From: JAEUKA01 sp035328405
GTDB lineage: Bacteria > Myxococcota_A > Polyangia > Palsa-1104 > JAEUJZ01
Reading direction: 5' to 3'
Length of the DNA: 64,000 nucleotides
NCBI GenBank assembly: GCA_035328405.1
Contig: DAOLIT010000015.1
Span: forward strand, 1 to 64,000
A program made the translations under genes and the position numbers. The notes below the pieces were generated by a model, which made no database searches, was not told the DNA's origin, and saw only the letters and a list, made by a program, of their open reading frames with translations. Below, one piece after another: positions 43,355 through 52,818 of the stretch; position 1 is the first letter of the stretch; the number at the start of each line of letters is the position of its first letter.

Positions 43355-43985
43355 TGGCTGGATTGGGGCGGCTGGGAAGCTCGAGCCGCACGGGTCTTAT
43401 GGTTTGTTGCTCGCTTGGGCCGGCCTTGGGATCGTCCGTCGGACCGCCCGAAACCGCGACGGTCGTCGCCCTCGATCCAGTCACAAGTTCCCCACCCACA
43501 CAGCTTTCTGCGTCGGTGCGAAGCTGTCGAGACAGTTCGAGGGCTTTCTGAATGCGGTCGCGTTCGGCCTTTTCTTGCGCTGCGTTGCCCACCGCCGTGG
43601 CTTTTTCCAATGCCGCCGCCGCCGTCTGCGTACTTTCCAACGTCTGCGAAAGCCCGCGCAACCTGTCATACAAACAAAGCTCTTTGACTTTGTCGCCCTT
43701 TTCCGCCGCTGTTTTGCGCAGCGCCGTCACTTGCGTCACCGACAGTTTCTGCTCAGTCAACGCAAGTCGTACATCCACCCCTTCTTTCACTTCCTTGGCG
43801 TCCCGCAAGTCTTTGGCGTCTTTGGTTTCCTTTGCGTCTTTGGTTTCTCTTGCTTCTTTGGTGAGTTTCGACGCTGGGCTTGCGGTGTCGCCCGCTGCCC
43901 GTACGACAACCGGCCCACCGACGGAAAACACCGCCAGAACAAACGCAAACCGGCAACATGGGAAACGAGAGAGACGCATGCGCAA
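43332..43985 (-). CDS. exported coiled-coil protein with Lys/Asp/Ala repeats
   Basis: I do not recognise a family. The 217-residue product has a signal peptide (about 1-30) and then a short repetitive stretch (KDAKETKDAKDLRDAKE, about 45-70), followed by a long helical coiled-coil region (about 75-165) with several heptad-spaced Leu/Ala. A Pro-rich tail ends the protein. The repeats come from a degenerate 15-18-bp tandem array in the DNA at about 43797-43863. The end overlaps the downstream barrel gene by 23 bases, implying coupling with it, so it probably serves the same envelope assembly. Confidence 0.65.
   Translation of the reverse strand: MRMRLSRFPCCRFAFVLAVFSVGGPVVVRAAGDTASPASKLTKEARETKDAKETKDAKDLRDAKEVKEGVDVRLALTEQKLSVTQVTALRKTAAEKGDKVKELCLYDRLRGLSQTLESTQTAAAALEKATAVGNAAQEKAERDRIQKALELSRQLRTDAESCVGGELVTGSRATTVAVSGGPTDDPKAGPSEQQTIRPVRLELPSRPNPASAFRPSR
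43797..43863. repeat. degenerate 15-18-bp tandem repeat encoding K-D/E-A-K
   Basis: Several imperfect copies of a GTCTTTGG(Y)NTC-type unit occur within the coiled-coil protein gene and encode K-E-T-K-D-A-K units on the minus strand. The array keeps the frame. Confidence 0.7.
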
Positions 43986-44036
43986 AAGAATAGCGTCAGC
44001 TTAGGTCAGCTTTCCCTCAGTCGTCAATTGCGCTGG

Positions 44037-45032
44037 CTATCGAAACACGATGGTTCCTGGAACTTGGGTGGTGTCGGGTGGGGGAACGTCGGTCGCGAGC
44101 TTTACGGCCACCGCAGTTGCAGAAACCGCAGCAACGCCAAAGACAATCCCTGTCCACAAATACCAGCGACGATACCAAGGCGTGATTTTCTGTTCTCGCA
44201 AAAGCGAGGCAGACACTTCCACGGTCGTGTCAGGCATGACCGTGACCGCAGCTTGAAAAGGCAAATACTTGGTTTTCTCGACGAGGATTCGATAATTCCC
44301 TGGTGCCAGAACTTGCAAAGGAGTCCCAAGCGGCGTGGTTCCACTGGCTTTGGAATTGACATAGATCTGCGCGCCCTCGATGTTCGCCGCGACTTGGATT
44401 TGGCCGTATCGCTTGAAAATGTCCGGCGGAAAAAGTTGTTGCAGCCAACTCAACATCCGCGCTTCCTCAATGTTCTGGCCCGGAACCAGCGAGTCGGCAT
44501 ACCGTCCCAGCACGCGCTGTTCGGTCACGTCAATGCGTTGCAGCGCGAGCACAACATCCCCAAGCTGACTGACCGCGATCAACAGCAATTCTTTGACACC
44601 CAGCCGTTGACCGACCTGCGACAGGCAGCGCGTTTCGCCATCACAGCGAGCCACTTCCGCATCGATTTGAGGCCCAAGTCGTCGTCGAGCTTCGGTCAAA
44701 TGAACCACACGCAACGACGTGTTTTGGGACAGCGCCTGCGTCAATCGTTCGGACAAATCCGACAGGGCTTTCGCGTCGCTGCGATATTCAAAAACCGCCA
44801 AATCGGAGGACGCGATTTTGTCCGTCGGGGCCATTTTTTCCACAAGCGGCGCTTTGTCCTCCGGGGTCGTGTTTTTCGGCGCAGCCGCGACCTGCGGCGG
44901 CTTAGGTACGCGCACTTTCGCACTGCATACCCGAACCGAACCCAAAGGGGTCCCAACCAAATCAAAAAGACCGCCAAGACTGATCACAATGAACAACAGG
45001 AGCGCAAGTACAGAGACGACCGTTCGTTTCAT
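44037..45032 (-). CDS. membrane-associated PEGA-domain protein
   Basis: The 331-residue product has an N-terminal membrane segment (about 5-25), a globular region (about 75-205) with alternating helices and strands and a Cys pair (CDGETRC), one PEGA module (about 215-290; GAQIYVNSKASGTTPLGTPLQVLAPGNYRILVEK) and a second membrane segment near the C-terminus (about 300-322). The ATG at 45032 is preceded by GGAG. It lies 14 bases downstream of the lipoprotein gene and 51 bases upstream of the coiled-coil gene, in the same five-gene envelope group. The function is unknown. This gene belongs to the type of myxobacterial PEGA proteins that carry a TolB-like or CsgG-like first half, though I cannot confirm that half. 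Confidence 0.65.
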   Translation of the reverse strand: MKRTVVSVLALLLFIVISLGGLFDLVGTPLGSVRVCSAKVRVPKPPQVAAAPKNTTPEDKAPLVEKMAPTDKIASSDLAVFEYRSDAKALSDLSERLTQALSQNTSLRVVHLTEARRRLGPQIDAEVARCDGETRCLSQVGQRLGVKELLLIAVSQLGDVVLALQRIDVTEQRVLGRYADSLVPGQNIEEARMLSWLQQLFPPDIFKRYGQIQVAANIEGAQIYVNSKASGTTPLGTPLQVLAPGNYRILVEKTKYLPFQAAVTVMPDTTVEVSASLLREQKITPWYRRWYLWTGIVFGVAAVSATAVAVKLATDVPPPDTTQVPGTIVFR

Positions 45033-45046
45033 GGGAGGCTCCTTCC

Positions 45047-46918
45047 CTATCGTCCAAACAAGACCGCTGCGGCCTTGGGAACGTAGCCTTCCTGAAAGCG
45101 GAGCAGATAGGGTTTCGGATCGACGGGATCGCAAGCAGGCAGACAGGTTCCCAAATAGTTGTTGCCTGAATCGTACACTCTCGACGCACAGGTTTGATTT
45201 TGGAAGCCCACGATGTAGTCCTGTTCACGCGCTCCCGATTGCAAATTCAGGAGTGCGACATGATAGGAATACCCATCCCAATCGATGTAACAGCGGTATT
45301 GATTGGACGAACCCAGCAGCGTCAAAAACAGCCCGCGTACTTTGTGTTGCACACGCAAAAGAGACAGCGCGCGGGCTCGATCGGGGGTCACGGCCAGCGC
45401 GTATGAAGACACGTCTGTGGGTGCCAGAGAGATGTTCACAGAGCTTGTGTAGGGTTTCCCATCTGCGCTCACGGTGATGCGGTACGGAATCTGCCAAGCT
45501 GCGAACTCGAAATCCGACGCAGACCATTTGTCTGCTCCGGCCTCCAGAATGTAGGTTCGTGCTTTTGCAGAGAGAGTAGGAGCATCAACGGAATCATCAC
45601 GTCCGACCCCCACAATCGCCGAACCGATCGTGCTCACGGTCAACACACCCGGCGCCGACAACACTTTGTCGCCCCCCGATCGGGTCACAACGACCCGGCC
45701 TACTCGGTTGGCACTTGGAACAGACGTACAGGGTTGCACAAGAACTTGTTCAAGAAGCGCCGTATAGGCAATCCCTGTCGTGTAGGGCAATGTCCTCCGA
45801 CTGACCATTTCCCCCGTCGCTGCGTTGTATCTTCGCAATTCCGATTGGTCGCCGTTCCCAAGCGTCGCGCACTCGTTTTCCGACAGAGTAAGGGGTGGTT
45901 TTCCGAACACAACATCAATGTTCCCATCCGGTGCATACGCCGCAGCCAGGGGGGAACCAATTGGGGATGTCACCGTGGATTCAATTCCGATCGAAAGGAG
46001 CTCCCCGTCTTTGCTGATCCGGCTGCGCAAACCGGGCAGATTGCGAACAAACGCCAGTTTTCCGACAATTCCCGTCGCAGGAACCGTGTTTGGATATTGC
46101 AACACGACGGCGCTTCGATCCAGCGGGTCCACGACGAGCGCCTGCGGTGGTTGCGTCGCAGAATCCGGCAAATCAAAACTGCTCTGGTCTTCTAGCCGCA
46201 ATGTATCGACGACGTGAAACTTCCCCGCCGCATGGGCCAGCAAAAGCGACTGTCCGTCGTACGTTCCCGCCGCTGCGCTGACCGGAGGCGCTGTGGTTCC
46301 CCCGCCTCCCGTACTCGTCGGGTCAATCTGTCTGTCATAAATGCTCAGCAGGGGTTGCACCGAGTTTGCATCGACGACGCGGAGCTTTGTCTCGTCGCTG
46401 AGCGGCGCAAAGATCTGTCGCGACGGCGCAAAAATCGGATCAGGAGGCAGAACGGGTGCGACCAACTTGGCGCTGCCCCCGAAAAAAAACAGCGGACGCC
46501 GCAGTTCCAACGTCACGTCTTGTGTCTCGCCAAAACGCCACGATACGCCTCGCGAAAGTGCCACCCCGAGCACTTGCTGCCCCGCAGCGCCGAGCGCCAA
46601 CAAACGCAAATCGCGCGGTTCAGACACTTTCACAAGACCCACATCCACAGACGGAAGCGAAGCCACCGTCGGGTTTGGGTCAAACCGGCTCCGCGACAGC
46701 AAATCGTCTGACCGCGCATCCCGCAGTTCCAGAGCAGTCACCCTCGGATCGCGCAAGGGCGACAGCACCACGTCGTCGGGCGCAGGCGTTGCGCGCACCA
46801 AAAAGCGAACGGCACCCCGCTCCGGCGTGGACGGCGAACAACCGACCACCGCAACACAGCAAAAAGCACCAAAAAAAGAAGGCCTACGCAACCAACGACG
46901 AGCACGCTTCTTCGTCAT
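45047..46918 (-). CDS. large lipoprotein, probable beta-propeller
   Basis: The 623-residue product begins with an arginine-rich n-region, a hydrophobic stretch and a lipobox AVVGC near residue 27, so it is a lipoprotein. The body has several repeats of an Asp-Gly turn followed by a beta pair (for example AYAPDGNIDVVFG, VSADGKPYTSS, VTPDRARALSLL), suggesting a propeller. There are a few Cys pairs near the C-terminus (CLPACDP). No catalytic motif is visible. It is the first gene of the minus-strand envelope group, divergent from the M20 peptidase over 82 bases. I do not recognise a named family. Confidence 0.6.
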   Translation of the reverse strand: MTKKRARRWLRRPSFFGAFCCVAVVGCSPSTPERGAVRFLVRATPAPDDVVLSPLRDPRVTALELRDARSDDLLSRSRFDPNPTVASLPSVDVGLVKVSEPRDLRLLALGAAGQQVLGVALSRGVSWRFGETQDVTLELRRPLFFFGGSAKLVAPVLPPDPIFAPSRQIFAPLSDETKLRVVDANSVQPLLSIYDRQIDPTSTGGGGTTAPPVSAAAGTYDGQSLLLAHAAGKFHVVDTLRLEDQSSFDLPDSATQPPQALVVDPLDRSAVVLQYPNTVPATGIVGKLAFVRNLPGLRSRISKDGELLSIGIESTVTSPIGSPLAAAYAPDGNIDVVFGKPPLTLSENECATLGNGDQSELRRYNAATGEMVSRRTLPYTTGIAYTALLEQVLVQPCTSVPSANRVGRVVVTRSGGDKVLSAPGVLTVSTIGSAIVGVGRDDSVDAPTLSAKARTYILEAGADKWSASDFEFAAWQIPYRITVSADGKPYTSSVNISLAPTDVSSYALAVTPDRARALSLLRVQHKVRGLFLTLLGSSNQYRCYIDWDGYSYHVALLNLQSGAREQDYIVGFQNQTCASRVYDSGNNYLGTCLPACDPVDPKPYLLRFQEGYVPKAAAVLFGR

Positions 46919-47000
46919 ATTCGGACTCTAACAGGCCGGTAGCGTGTTTTCTGCTTTTCTGTAGAGAACAAATTTTCGGGGCGGTAGGCTGAGCCTCACC

Positions 47001-48485
47001 ATGCGTGTCATTCCTTTTGTCCGTCGATCGGTTGCAGCCCTCGTGTTGGCCCTTCTCCTGCTTCTTGGAATTGCGTCTTTGCGCGCCGTGCTGACTCCTT
47101 CCAAACAACCGCGTGCGGTGCCTCCTACAGTTCCTGCGTTCGCGCCCATGGAGGCTGCGCAACGGCTGGGTCAGGCCGTGCGCTTTCAAACCGTGTCCAT
47201 TGACGGAGCGCCTTCTCCAAATGCAGAACTTTTGCATTTGCAAGAGTACCTGCAAAGAACCTTTCCCCTGGTCCATTCCACCCTTTCGCGCGAGAACATT
47301 GCCGATCTGAGCCTGCTCTACAAATGGGAGGGCAGCGACGTGACGGCCCGCCCGATTCTGTTGCTCGCGCATCAAGATGTCGTGCCCGTGGAACCTGGCA
47401 GTGAGGCCAAATGGGAATATCCCCCGTTTTCTGGCGAAGTGCAAAAGGGTTTCATTTGGGGCCGGGGAACGCTGGATGACAAAAGCTCTGTTCTTGCGAT
47501 TTTGGAAGCGGTCGAGTGGCTCCTAAGCCAAGGTCACAGACCCGCACGCACGATTTACATCGCGTTTGGCCACGACGAGGAAAAAGCCTCTTCAGGAGGT
47601 GCCTTTCAAGTTGCAGAGGTTCTGCGATCGCGCGGAATCCGTTTGGAAATGACCCTGGATGAGGGGCTCTCTGTTACCCAAGGGTTGATGCCTGGCCTAT
47701 CGCGCGAAGTTGCCTTGATTGGCATGAGTGAAAAAGGATACGCGAACCTGGAAATCGAGGCTGTTGGGCAAGGGGGACACGCTTCGATGCCTCCCAAACA
47801 GACTCCCATCGGGCTACTTTCGCATGCGATGGTCCGTCTAGAAGACAACACCATGCCCCAAAGCATCCGGCCTCCTGTCAGCGACATGTTTGAGTGGTTG
47901 GCCCCTGAAATGTCTTTTCCGTTGCGTTTAGTTTTGACCAACCAATGGCTGTTTTCGCCGGTCTTGCGATCCCAACTTTCGGCAAAAGATTCAACCCGAG
48001 CGATGTTGCAAACCACACAGGCCCCCACCATGCTCTTTGGGAGTCCGAAATCCAACGTCTTGCCCCAGTCTGTCAAGGTGGTTGTGAACTATCGAATTCG
48101 ACCGGGGGATACGTCGGAAACCCTCCTTGCACATGTCCGCAAAGTCGTTGCGGATGACCGATTGAAAGTGCAGTTGCAACCCGGCTCCGTGACAGAACCT
48201 TCTCCGGTTTCGGAGGTCTCTGCACCCATGTTTTCCACCGTGACCAAAACCATCCTGTCTCTGTTTCCTGACGCAGTGGTCGCGCCGGGCCTCATGTTGG
48301 GAGCATCCGATTCTCGGCACTTCACACAGGTGTCCGATTCCGTATACCGCTTTGCTCCCTTTGTGGTTTCCGCAGAGGACTTGCCCCGTTTTCATGGAAA
48401 CAACGAACGGATCAAGGTCAGTGATTACTTGCGGATGATCCGTTTTTACGCGCAACTCATTCGGAATGTCGATGCAGCCCCATAG
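47001..48485 (+). CDS. M20-family metallopeptidase, PM20D1-like
   Basis: The 494-residue product has an N-terminal membrane segment (about 10-30) and the M20 catalytic layout: LLLAHQDVVPV (first ligand His and its Asp), WGRGTLDDKSS, GHDEEKASSGG (general-base Glu and ligand), TLDEGLS, and a terminal GASDSRHFTQ with the last His ligand. This matches the PM20D1-like group, which acts on N-acyl amino acids or peptides. The membrane anchor places it in the envelope. The gene is divergent from the lipoprotein gene, and its stop overlaps threonine synthase by 20 bases, so translation of the two is likely linked. The substrate is inferred only from the family. Confidence 0.87.
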   Translation: MRVIPFVRRSVAALVLALLLLLGIASLRAVLTPSKQPRAVPPTVPAFAPMEAAQRLGQAVRFQTVSIDGAPSPNAELLHLQEYLQRTFPLVHSTLSRENIADLSLLYKWEGSDVTARPILLLAHQDVVPVEPGSEAKWEYPPFSGEVQKGFIWGRGTLDDKSSVLAILEAVEWLLSQGHRPARTIYIAFGHDEEKASSGGAFQVAEVLRSRGIRLEMTLDEGLSVTQGLMPGLSREVALIGMSEKGYANLEIEAVGQGGHASMPPKQTPIGLLSHAMVRLEDNTMPQSIRPPVSDMFEWLAPEMSFPLRLVLTNQWLFSPVLRSQLSAKDSTRAMLQTTQAPTMLFGSPKSNVLPQSVKVVVNYRIRPGDTSETLLAHVRKVVADDRLKVQLQPGSVTEPSPVSEVSAPMFSTVTKTILSLFPDAVVAPGLMLGASDSRHFTQVSDSVYRFAPFVVSAEDLPRFHGNNERIKVSDYLRMIRFYAQLIRNVDAAP

Positions 48486-49908
48486 TCCTCCCACAACGCC
48501 CCCGATTCCTTCCGCGCGTTTTCATGTTGCGTTTCGATGCGCCAAACGCTGCACACAACAAGCCAAGGAAGGCGAGATATGTTGGCCCCTTTCCCAAGTG
48601 AATACCCGCTGTCCTTTGTGTGGCGGGCTTCTGGATGTGGTTCACGATTTGGCGGCTCTGTCCACGCTTTCAGGGGCTGCGTGGAGGTCTCTGTACGAGG
48701 ATCGGAAACGATCTTTTTTCTGGCCAAACCCAAGCGGGGTGTGGTGTCTGCGTGAATGGGTCAATCCCGATCTGACCGACGAGGACATCGTTTCGCTTGG
48801 GGAAGGCAACACACCCCTTGTCCCTGTGCCTTTGCTTGGCCAGGCGTTGGGTGTTCGCGACCTGTGGATCAAAGTGTGCGGCAGCAATCCGACCGGTTCC
48901 TTCAAAGACCTGGGAATGACCGGCTTGGTGTCGCAGGTCCACCGTTTGCGCCGTTTGGGCTTTCCCATTCCTGCGGTTGCGTGTGCATCCACAGGCGATA
49001 CATCTGCCGCGCTTGCTGCGTTTTGTGCCCGCGCGCAATTGCCCGCCATCGTGTTTTTGCCCGTCGGCAAGCTGTCCCACGAACAACTTGTGCAGCCCCT
49101 GTGCAACGGCGCGATCACGGTTGCACTCGAAGCCGATTTTGATCGTTTGATGGAACTCGTCGCAGAATTTTGCGAGCGAACCGGGGTGTACCTGGCCAAT
49201 TCCCAGAATCCGCTCCGCATCGAAGGACAAAAGACCCTTTCCGTCGAGGTTGCACATCAACTGGGTTGGGAATCCCCCGATTGGATTGTCATTCCTGGTG
49301 GGAATTTGGGAAATACGACCGCAATCATGCGCGGTTTTGGGATGGCTCGGACTTTGGGAGTCCTGGAACGGGAGCCGCGACCCCTGATCGCACAAGCCGA
49401 ACAAGCTTCGCCTTTGGTCGAGTCCTTCCGAGATGGATGGAAACCCAAAAAGACCGTCGCAGGAATCACCCAAGCCACGGCCATCGCGATTGGGAATCCC
49501 GTGAACGCAGAAAAAGCGATCGCGGAACTTGTGCGCACGCGCGGCGTCGTGGAAGCCGCAACAGAGGAAGAAATCACCGCAGCCTGGCTTTTGTCAGATC
49601 GGCACGGAATGCAGACCGATCCCCAAACCGGTGTCGCGCTGGCCGCCGTGGCCAAACAAGTCCGCATCGGAAACATCCTTCCGCACCAGCGCGTCGTCGT
49701 CGTCAGCACCGCGCACGGCCTGAAATTCGGCAGGCTTAAACAAGCCTTTCACCTGAACGAACCCACAAGCCCCAAAAGTACCCCTGAAAGCGATCCCCTT
49801 CGCAATGCCCCCCTGCGCTTGCCCGCCCATTTGCCAACTTTGGAAAACGAAATTCTGCGGCGGATTGAACGCCTGTCGCACCGCTGGGATACGGAGGCGA
49901 AGGAGTGA
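48466..49908 (+). CDS. thrC: threonine synthase
   Basis: ThrC makes threonine from O-phospho-L-homoserine with PLP. The 480-residue product has the PLP lysine in NPTGSFKDLGM (K147), the ASTGDTSAALAAFC loop and the IPGGNLGNTTA phosphate-binding segment. An N-terminal extension of about 90 residues holds the cysteines CPLCGG (49-54) and others that could form a small zinc site. The start overlaps the M20 gene by 20 bases. An ATG at 48472 is an alternative start, and a Pro/Ser-rich stretch follows either. No hom or thrB is adjacent. A related PLP enzyme such as cysteate synthase is possible but less likely. Confidence 0.88.
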   Translation: MSMQPHSPPTTPPIPSARFHVAFRCAKRCTQQAKEGEICWPLSQVNTRCPLCGGLLDVVHDLAALSTLSGAAWRSLYEDRKRSFFWPNPSGVWCLREWVNPDLTDEDIVSLGEGNTPLVPVPLLGQALGVRDLWIKVCGSNPTGSFKDLGMTGLVSQVHRLRRLGFPIPAVACASTGDTSAALAAFCARAQLPAIVFLPVGKLSHEQLVQPLCNGAITVALEADFDRLMELVAEFCERTGVYLANSQNPLRIEGQKTLSVEVAHQLGWESPDWIVIPGGNLGNTTAIMRGFGMARTLGVLEREPRPLIAQAEQASPLVESFRDGWKPKKTVAGITQATAIAIGNPVNAEKAIAELVRTRGVVEAATEEEITAAWLLSDRHGMQTDPQTGVALAAVAKQVRIGNILPHQRVVVVSTAHGLKFGRLKQAFHLNEPTSPKSTPESDPLRNAPLRLPAHLPTLENEILRRIERLSHRWDTEAKE

Positions 49909-49933
49909 CTAGGATCTTGTTTAGGGGTGTTGT

Positions 49934-50983
49934 TTAGGGGCTTTGGGCGCAGCGGAAGCCGAGGCGGTGGGGGCCTCTGTTCGATGGGGGAACGCCGCGT
50001 CGTTCGGAACCGCGCATGCGGTCTCCTGTGAAGTACCACGAACCCCCTTTTAACAGTTTTTCCGAATAGCCCTTGCAGTACTTGGGACCCCCACCACATG
50101 GCCCAAGCGGATCGGGTCCGTCACACGCCGCGCCGCATTCGCTTTTGCAGCCTTTGTAGCAGTCTGTTTTCCAGTCGTTCACCCATTCCCAACTGTTGCC
50201 GGCCATGTCCTGCAAACCGTATCGGAAGGTCCCATGCGTCCCGACATCTGCGGTCGTTCCGGTGCCGCACCCTTTGGCCCCCAGCGGCTCTTCATACACC
50301 GCCAGCTCGCAATTCGGAGGCTTGTTTCCCCACGGATACACTTCCCCATCCGGTCCGCGCGCGGCTTTTTCCCATTCTGCTTCCGTCGGCAAACGTTTGT
50401 TTGCGTACCGGCAAAAGTCGTAGGCCTGAAACCAGCTCACTGCGACCACAGGCTGTTTCGGGCGAACATACAACCCAAAGTACTTGATCGGAGGCTCACA
50501 TTTCCCAAGCTCCACACACCGAAAGTACTGCTCGTTTGTGACCTCTGTGACATCCAGGAAAAAGGGGGACACGGTGATGCGCGCCTTCGGTTTTTCGTCG
50601 GGCTTTCCGTGGTCATCGCCGCGCACAAACGGGCCTCCCGGAATGCACACCATGCCTGGCGGTGGTTCTTTGGGACACGGCACCTCGGTTTTGGCGGTTT
50701 CCTGGACGTCCGGTGGTTTTTGGCCGGCGACTTCGGGTTCCCCTGAAGCCAAAAAGCCACGCGGTGGGGGTTCTTCTGTCGGTGCGCCAGCAAAAACCTG
50801 GATGGGCTGGATCGGTTGGCTCGTTTTGGCTTTCCGTGCGCGTGGTTTTGCCGTCGCTGTTCGGTGCTCGCAAGACACATTCGCAAAAAGCACGCCGGAC
50901 AGCAAAAACGCCGTGATGACTCGTTTGGCCAGGCTTCCCCGGTCGATGGACAAGGCAGCTTCTTTCATTCCGAACATCATCAA
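49934..50983 (-). CDS. SUMF1/formylglycine-generating-enzyme-like lipoprotein
   Basis: The 349-residue product has a signal peptide with a lipobox-like ANVSC near residue 38, a Pro-rich linker and a SUMF1/FGE-sulfatase domain (about 108-346). That domain shows the family's MVCIPGGPFVRGDD start, LDVTEVTNEQYFRCV, PTEAEWEKAARGPDG, MAGNSWEWVND and the terminal RGVPPSNRGPHRLGFRC. Several extra cysteines (about eight) lie in an insertion near 275-320. Members include true formylglycine-generating enzymes and many proteins of unknown role. The active-site Cys pair of FGE cannot be aligned with confidence, so catalysis is not claimed. It is 21 bases downstream of the methyltransferase gene on the same strand. 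Confidence 0.8.
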   Translation of the reverse strand: MMMFGMKEAALSIDRGSLAKRVITAFLLSGVLFANVSCEHRTATAKPRARKAKTSQPIQPIQVFAGAPTEEPPPRGFLASGEPEVAGQKPPDVQETAKTEVPCPKEPPPGMVCIPGGPFVRGDDHGKPDEKPKARITVSPFFLDVTEVTNEQYFRCVELGKCEPPIKYFGLYVRPKQPVVAVSWFQAYDFCRYANKRLPTEAEWEKAARGPDGEVYPWGNKPPNCELAVYEEPLGAKGCGTGTTADVGTHGTFRYGLQDMAGNSWEWVNDWKTDCYKGCKSECGAACDGPDPLGPCGGGPKYCKGYSEKLLKGGSWYFTGDRMRGSERRGVPPSNRGPHRLGFRCAQSP

Positions 50984-51004
50984 AACCGATTGCGCTGTGC
51001 CTCG

Positions 51005-52612
51005 TCAACCCAGAGCAAACACGCCATAGGAAGACAATCGTTCGAGGCACTCTTTTGCGCGCGTTTCCACATATTTCCGCACTGTGTGCAACAAGGGGGC
51101 GTCATCCGAATTCTTGGAGGGGGCGGGGATGTCTTCGTTTGGAAATTCCCCGTCCACGGCGCGTGGAACCAACGCATCTACCAAGTCGTCCAGCGTGCGC
51201 TTTCCGTCGCACAACAGAGCCACTGCCCTGCCGAAAGGTTCCTCGAAACGGATGTTTTCCAAAAGGGGTGTCACCACTTCCCGATCGGCTTCCAACCGCA
51301 ATCTCGTAAACGGTTCCAAGTTGGGAGTCGAACCTGTCCTTCGCGAAAAGGGTGCCTGGAACACATGCACAGACACGACTCCCGCGCCATAGAGCGCCAA
51401 GAGCATTTCGCACAGATTCCTTTTTGTTCTCTTGAGCTTTGGTTCATCTGTGTCTGCGTGTCCGTTTCGAGTACACAGGGAAAGTCCTTGCTCAAAAAGT
51501 TCCGAAAATGGGACGGCTCGCGGATGTTGCTGGGCGAGAAAATGAAGTGCTGATTTTGCAACTGGATCAGCGATCGAAATGCTCACTGCGCCGAGTGAAA
51601 ACGTCTCTTCAACGGGTTCGGAGAACTGTGGCGTTTCGCTTTGGCATGCCACGGCAGAACGAAACAAAAAGCGCGATAGAAAAGACGGAGAAAAGCTCCG
51701 ATGCAGAACGTGCTCGCTTCTGCAAAAGAGGGTCTGCCGAAACATCTTGCACATCAAAAAATCGCGGTACTGCTCCATCACCAAAGCATCCCCAAACTGC
51801 TGCAACATGGCGCGAGCATCCTGGGACAGACTGTGGTCCTGCATGGAAAAGAACTCTGTTTCGGACAGGAATTGGAAACCCCGTACCGCAGCGGTTTCGA
51901 TCACCTCGTGAAAGTAGAAGGGTTGGTTGATCTCTCCCAAATCGTCGTGCAGAAGATAGTTTGGGGGGTGTTCACGCAATCTGTCGCGTTCGTTTTTCGT
52001 GTTCTGAAGATGTACCTTCAGGTGATTGGGAATGGCGTCTGCCACAAAGTCCATCATCGCCAACGCTTGCGCAACTATGCGATCGGGGGAGTCGATGTGT
52101 TGCGTGTGAAAGCGCATCATGTCACGGCCCACAAGCCGGTAATGCCACCCCGGAAAGGTGTTGTAACTCAGGTACGCAACGCCGTTTTTCGAGAGAAGTT
52201 TCTCGAAAATGTCCCAAATGCCGGATCGAACCTCCTTGGGCACCCACGAGTAAATTCCGTGCGCGAGGATGTAGTCGAAAGGGGGTTGCTCGGTATCGAA
52301 ATCCAAGAGGTCTTGCGCCAACAGAGACAGATTCCCAATCCCGAGGGACTCGACTTCCCGCTTTCCCTGTTCGATTTGTTTTTTAGACAGATCGATCCCA
52401 ACAAAGGTCGCTTTCGGCAATGCCAATGCGAGCGGAATCAAGTTGCTTCCGTCTCCGCATCCGAGTTCCAGAACGCGACAATCGGAAACATCGGGGGGAT
52501 TCATTCCCATCAGCAGAGCCAGAGTCGCCAGGTGTTCGGGATGCGTTTGGGACAAACCACCGCTTGGATAGGGGACGCGATCGTAACTTGTCTGCGTGTC
52601 GGAAGTCGGCAT
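51005..52612 (-). CDS. SAM-dependent methyltransferase with methyltransferase-regulatory domain
   Basis: The 535-residue product starts with a class I methyltransferase domain (about 1-200). It has motif I VLELGCGDGSN, the acidic end of strand beta 2 in FVGIDLSKKQ and DYILAHGIYSWVP. A regulatory domain (about 210-290) and a C-terminal winged-helix-like region follow. This layout matches the methyltransferase/regulatory-domain family, which includes the Rickettsia outer-membrane-protein lysine methyltransferases. The substrate here is unknown. The ATG at 52612 and a GTG at 52618 are both possible starts after GGAG; I prefer the ATG. It is divergent from the NUDIX gene over about 200 bases in which I see no other gene. 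Confidence 0.85.
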   Translation of the reverse strand: MPTSDTQTSYDRVPYPSGGLSQTHPEHLATLALLMGMNPPDVSDCRVLELGCGDGSNLIPLALALPKATFVGIDLSKKQIEQGKREVESLGIGNLSLLAQDLLDFDTEQPPFDYILAHGIYSWVPKEVRSGIWDIFEKLLSKNGVAYLSYNTFPGWHYRLVGRDMMRFHTQHIDSPDRIVAQALAMMDFVADAIPNHLKVHLQNTKNERDRLREHPPNYLLHDDLGEINQPFYFHEVIETAAVRGFQFLSETEFFSMQDHSLSQDARAMLQQFGDALVMEQYRDFLMCKMFRQTLFCRSEHVLHRSFSPSFLSRFLFRSAVACQSETPQFSEPVEETFSLGAVSISIADPVAKSALHFLAQQHPRAVPFSELFEQGLSLCTRNGHADTDEPKLKRTKRNLCEMLLALYGAGVVSVHVFQAPFSRRTGSTPNLEPFTRLRLEADREVVTPLLENIRFEEPFGRAVALLCDGKRTLDDLVDALVPRAVDGEFPNEDIPAPSKNSDDAPLLHTVRKYVETRAKECLERLSSYGVFALG

Positions 52613-52818
52613 GGACACAACGCTCCGCGCTCATCATCGCATGTCGGCGCAAGCACCGTCTACGACCGCTTCGTTTTTCCCGTGTGGAACTCGGTAGTTT
52701 TCAAGGATTTTGCATTTCCGTGTGCGGAGGTGCAGGTTTTTGGTGGACTCTTTTGGAAGAAGCGAATGGAATCAATGGGTCAAGGATTGCGGCCTGTTCC
52801 GCGCCCAGATCAAGACAC

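Noticed and set aside
49910..49945. Short direct repeats (TGTTTAGGGG) at the thrC/SUMF1 junction, as an attachment site
   Set aside because: Only two 10-bp copies with no integrase or tRNA gene nearby.
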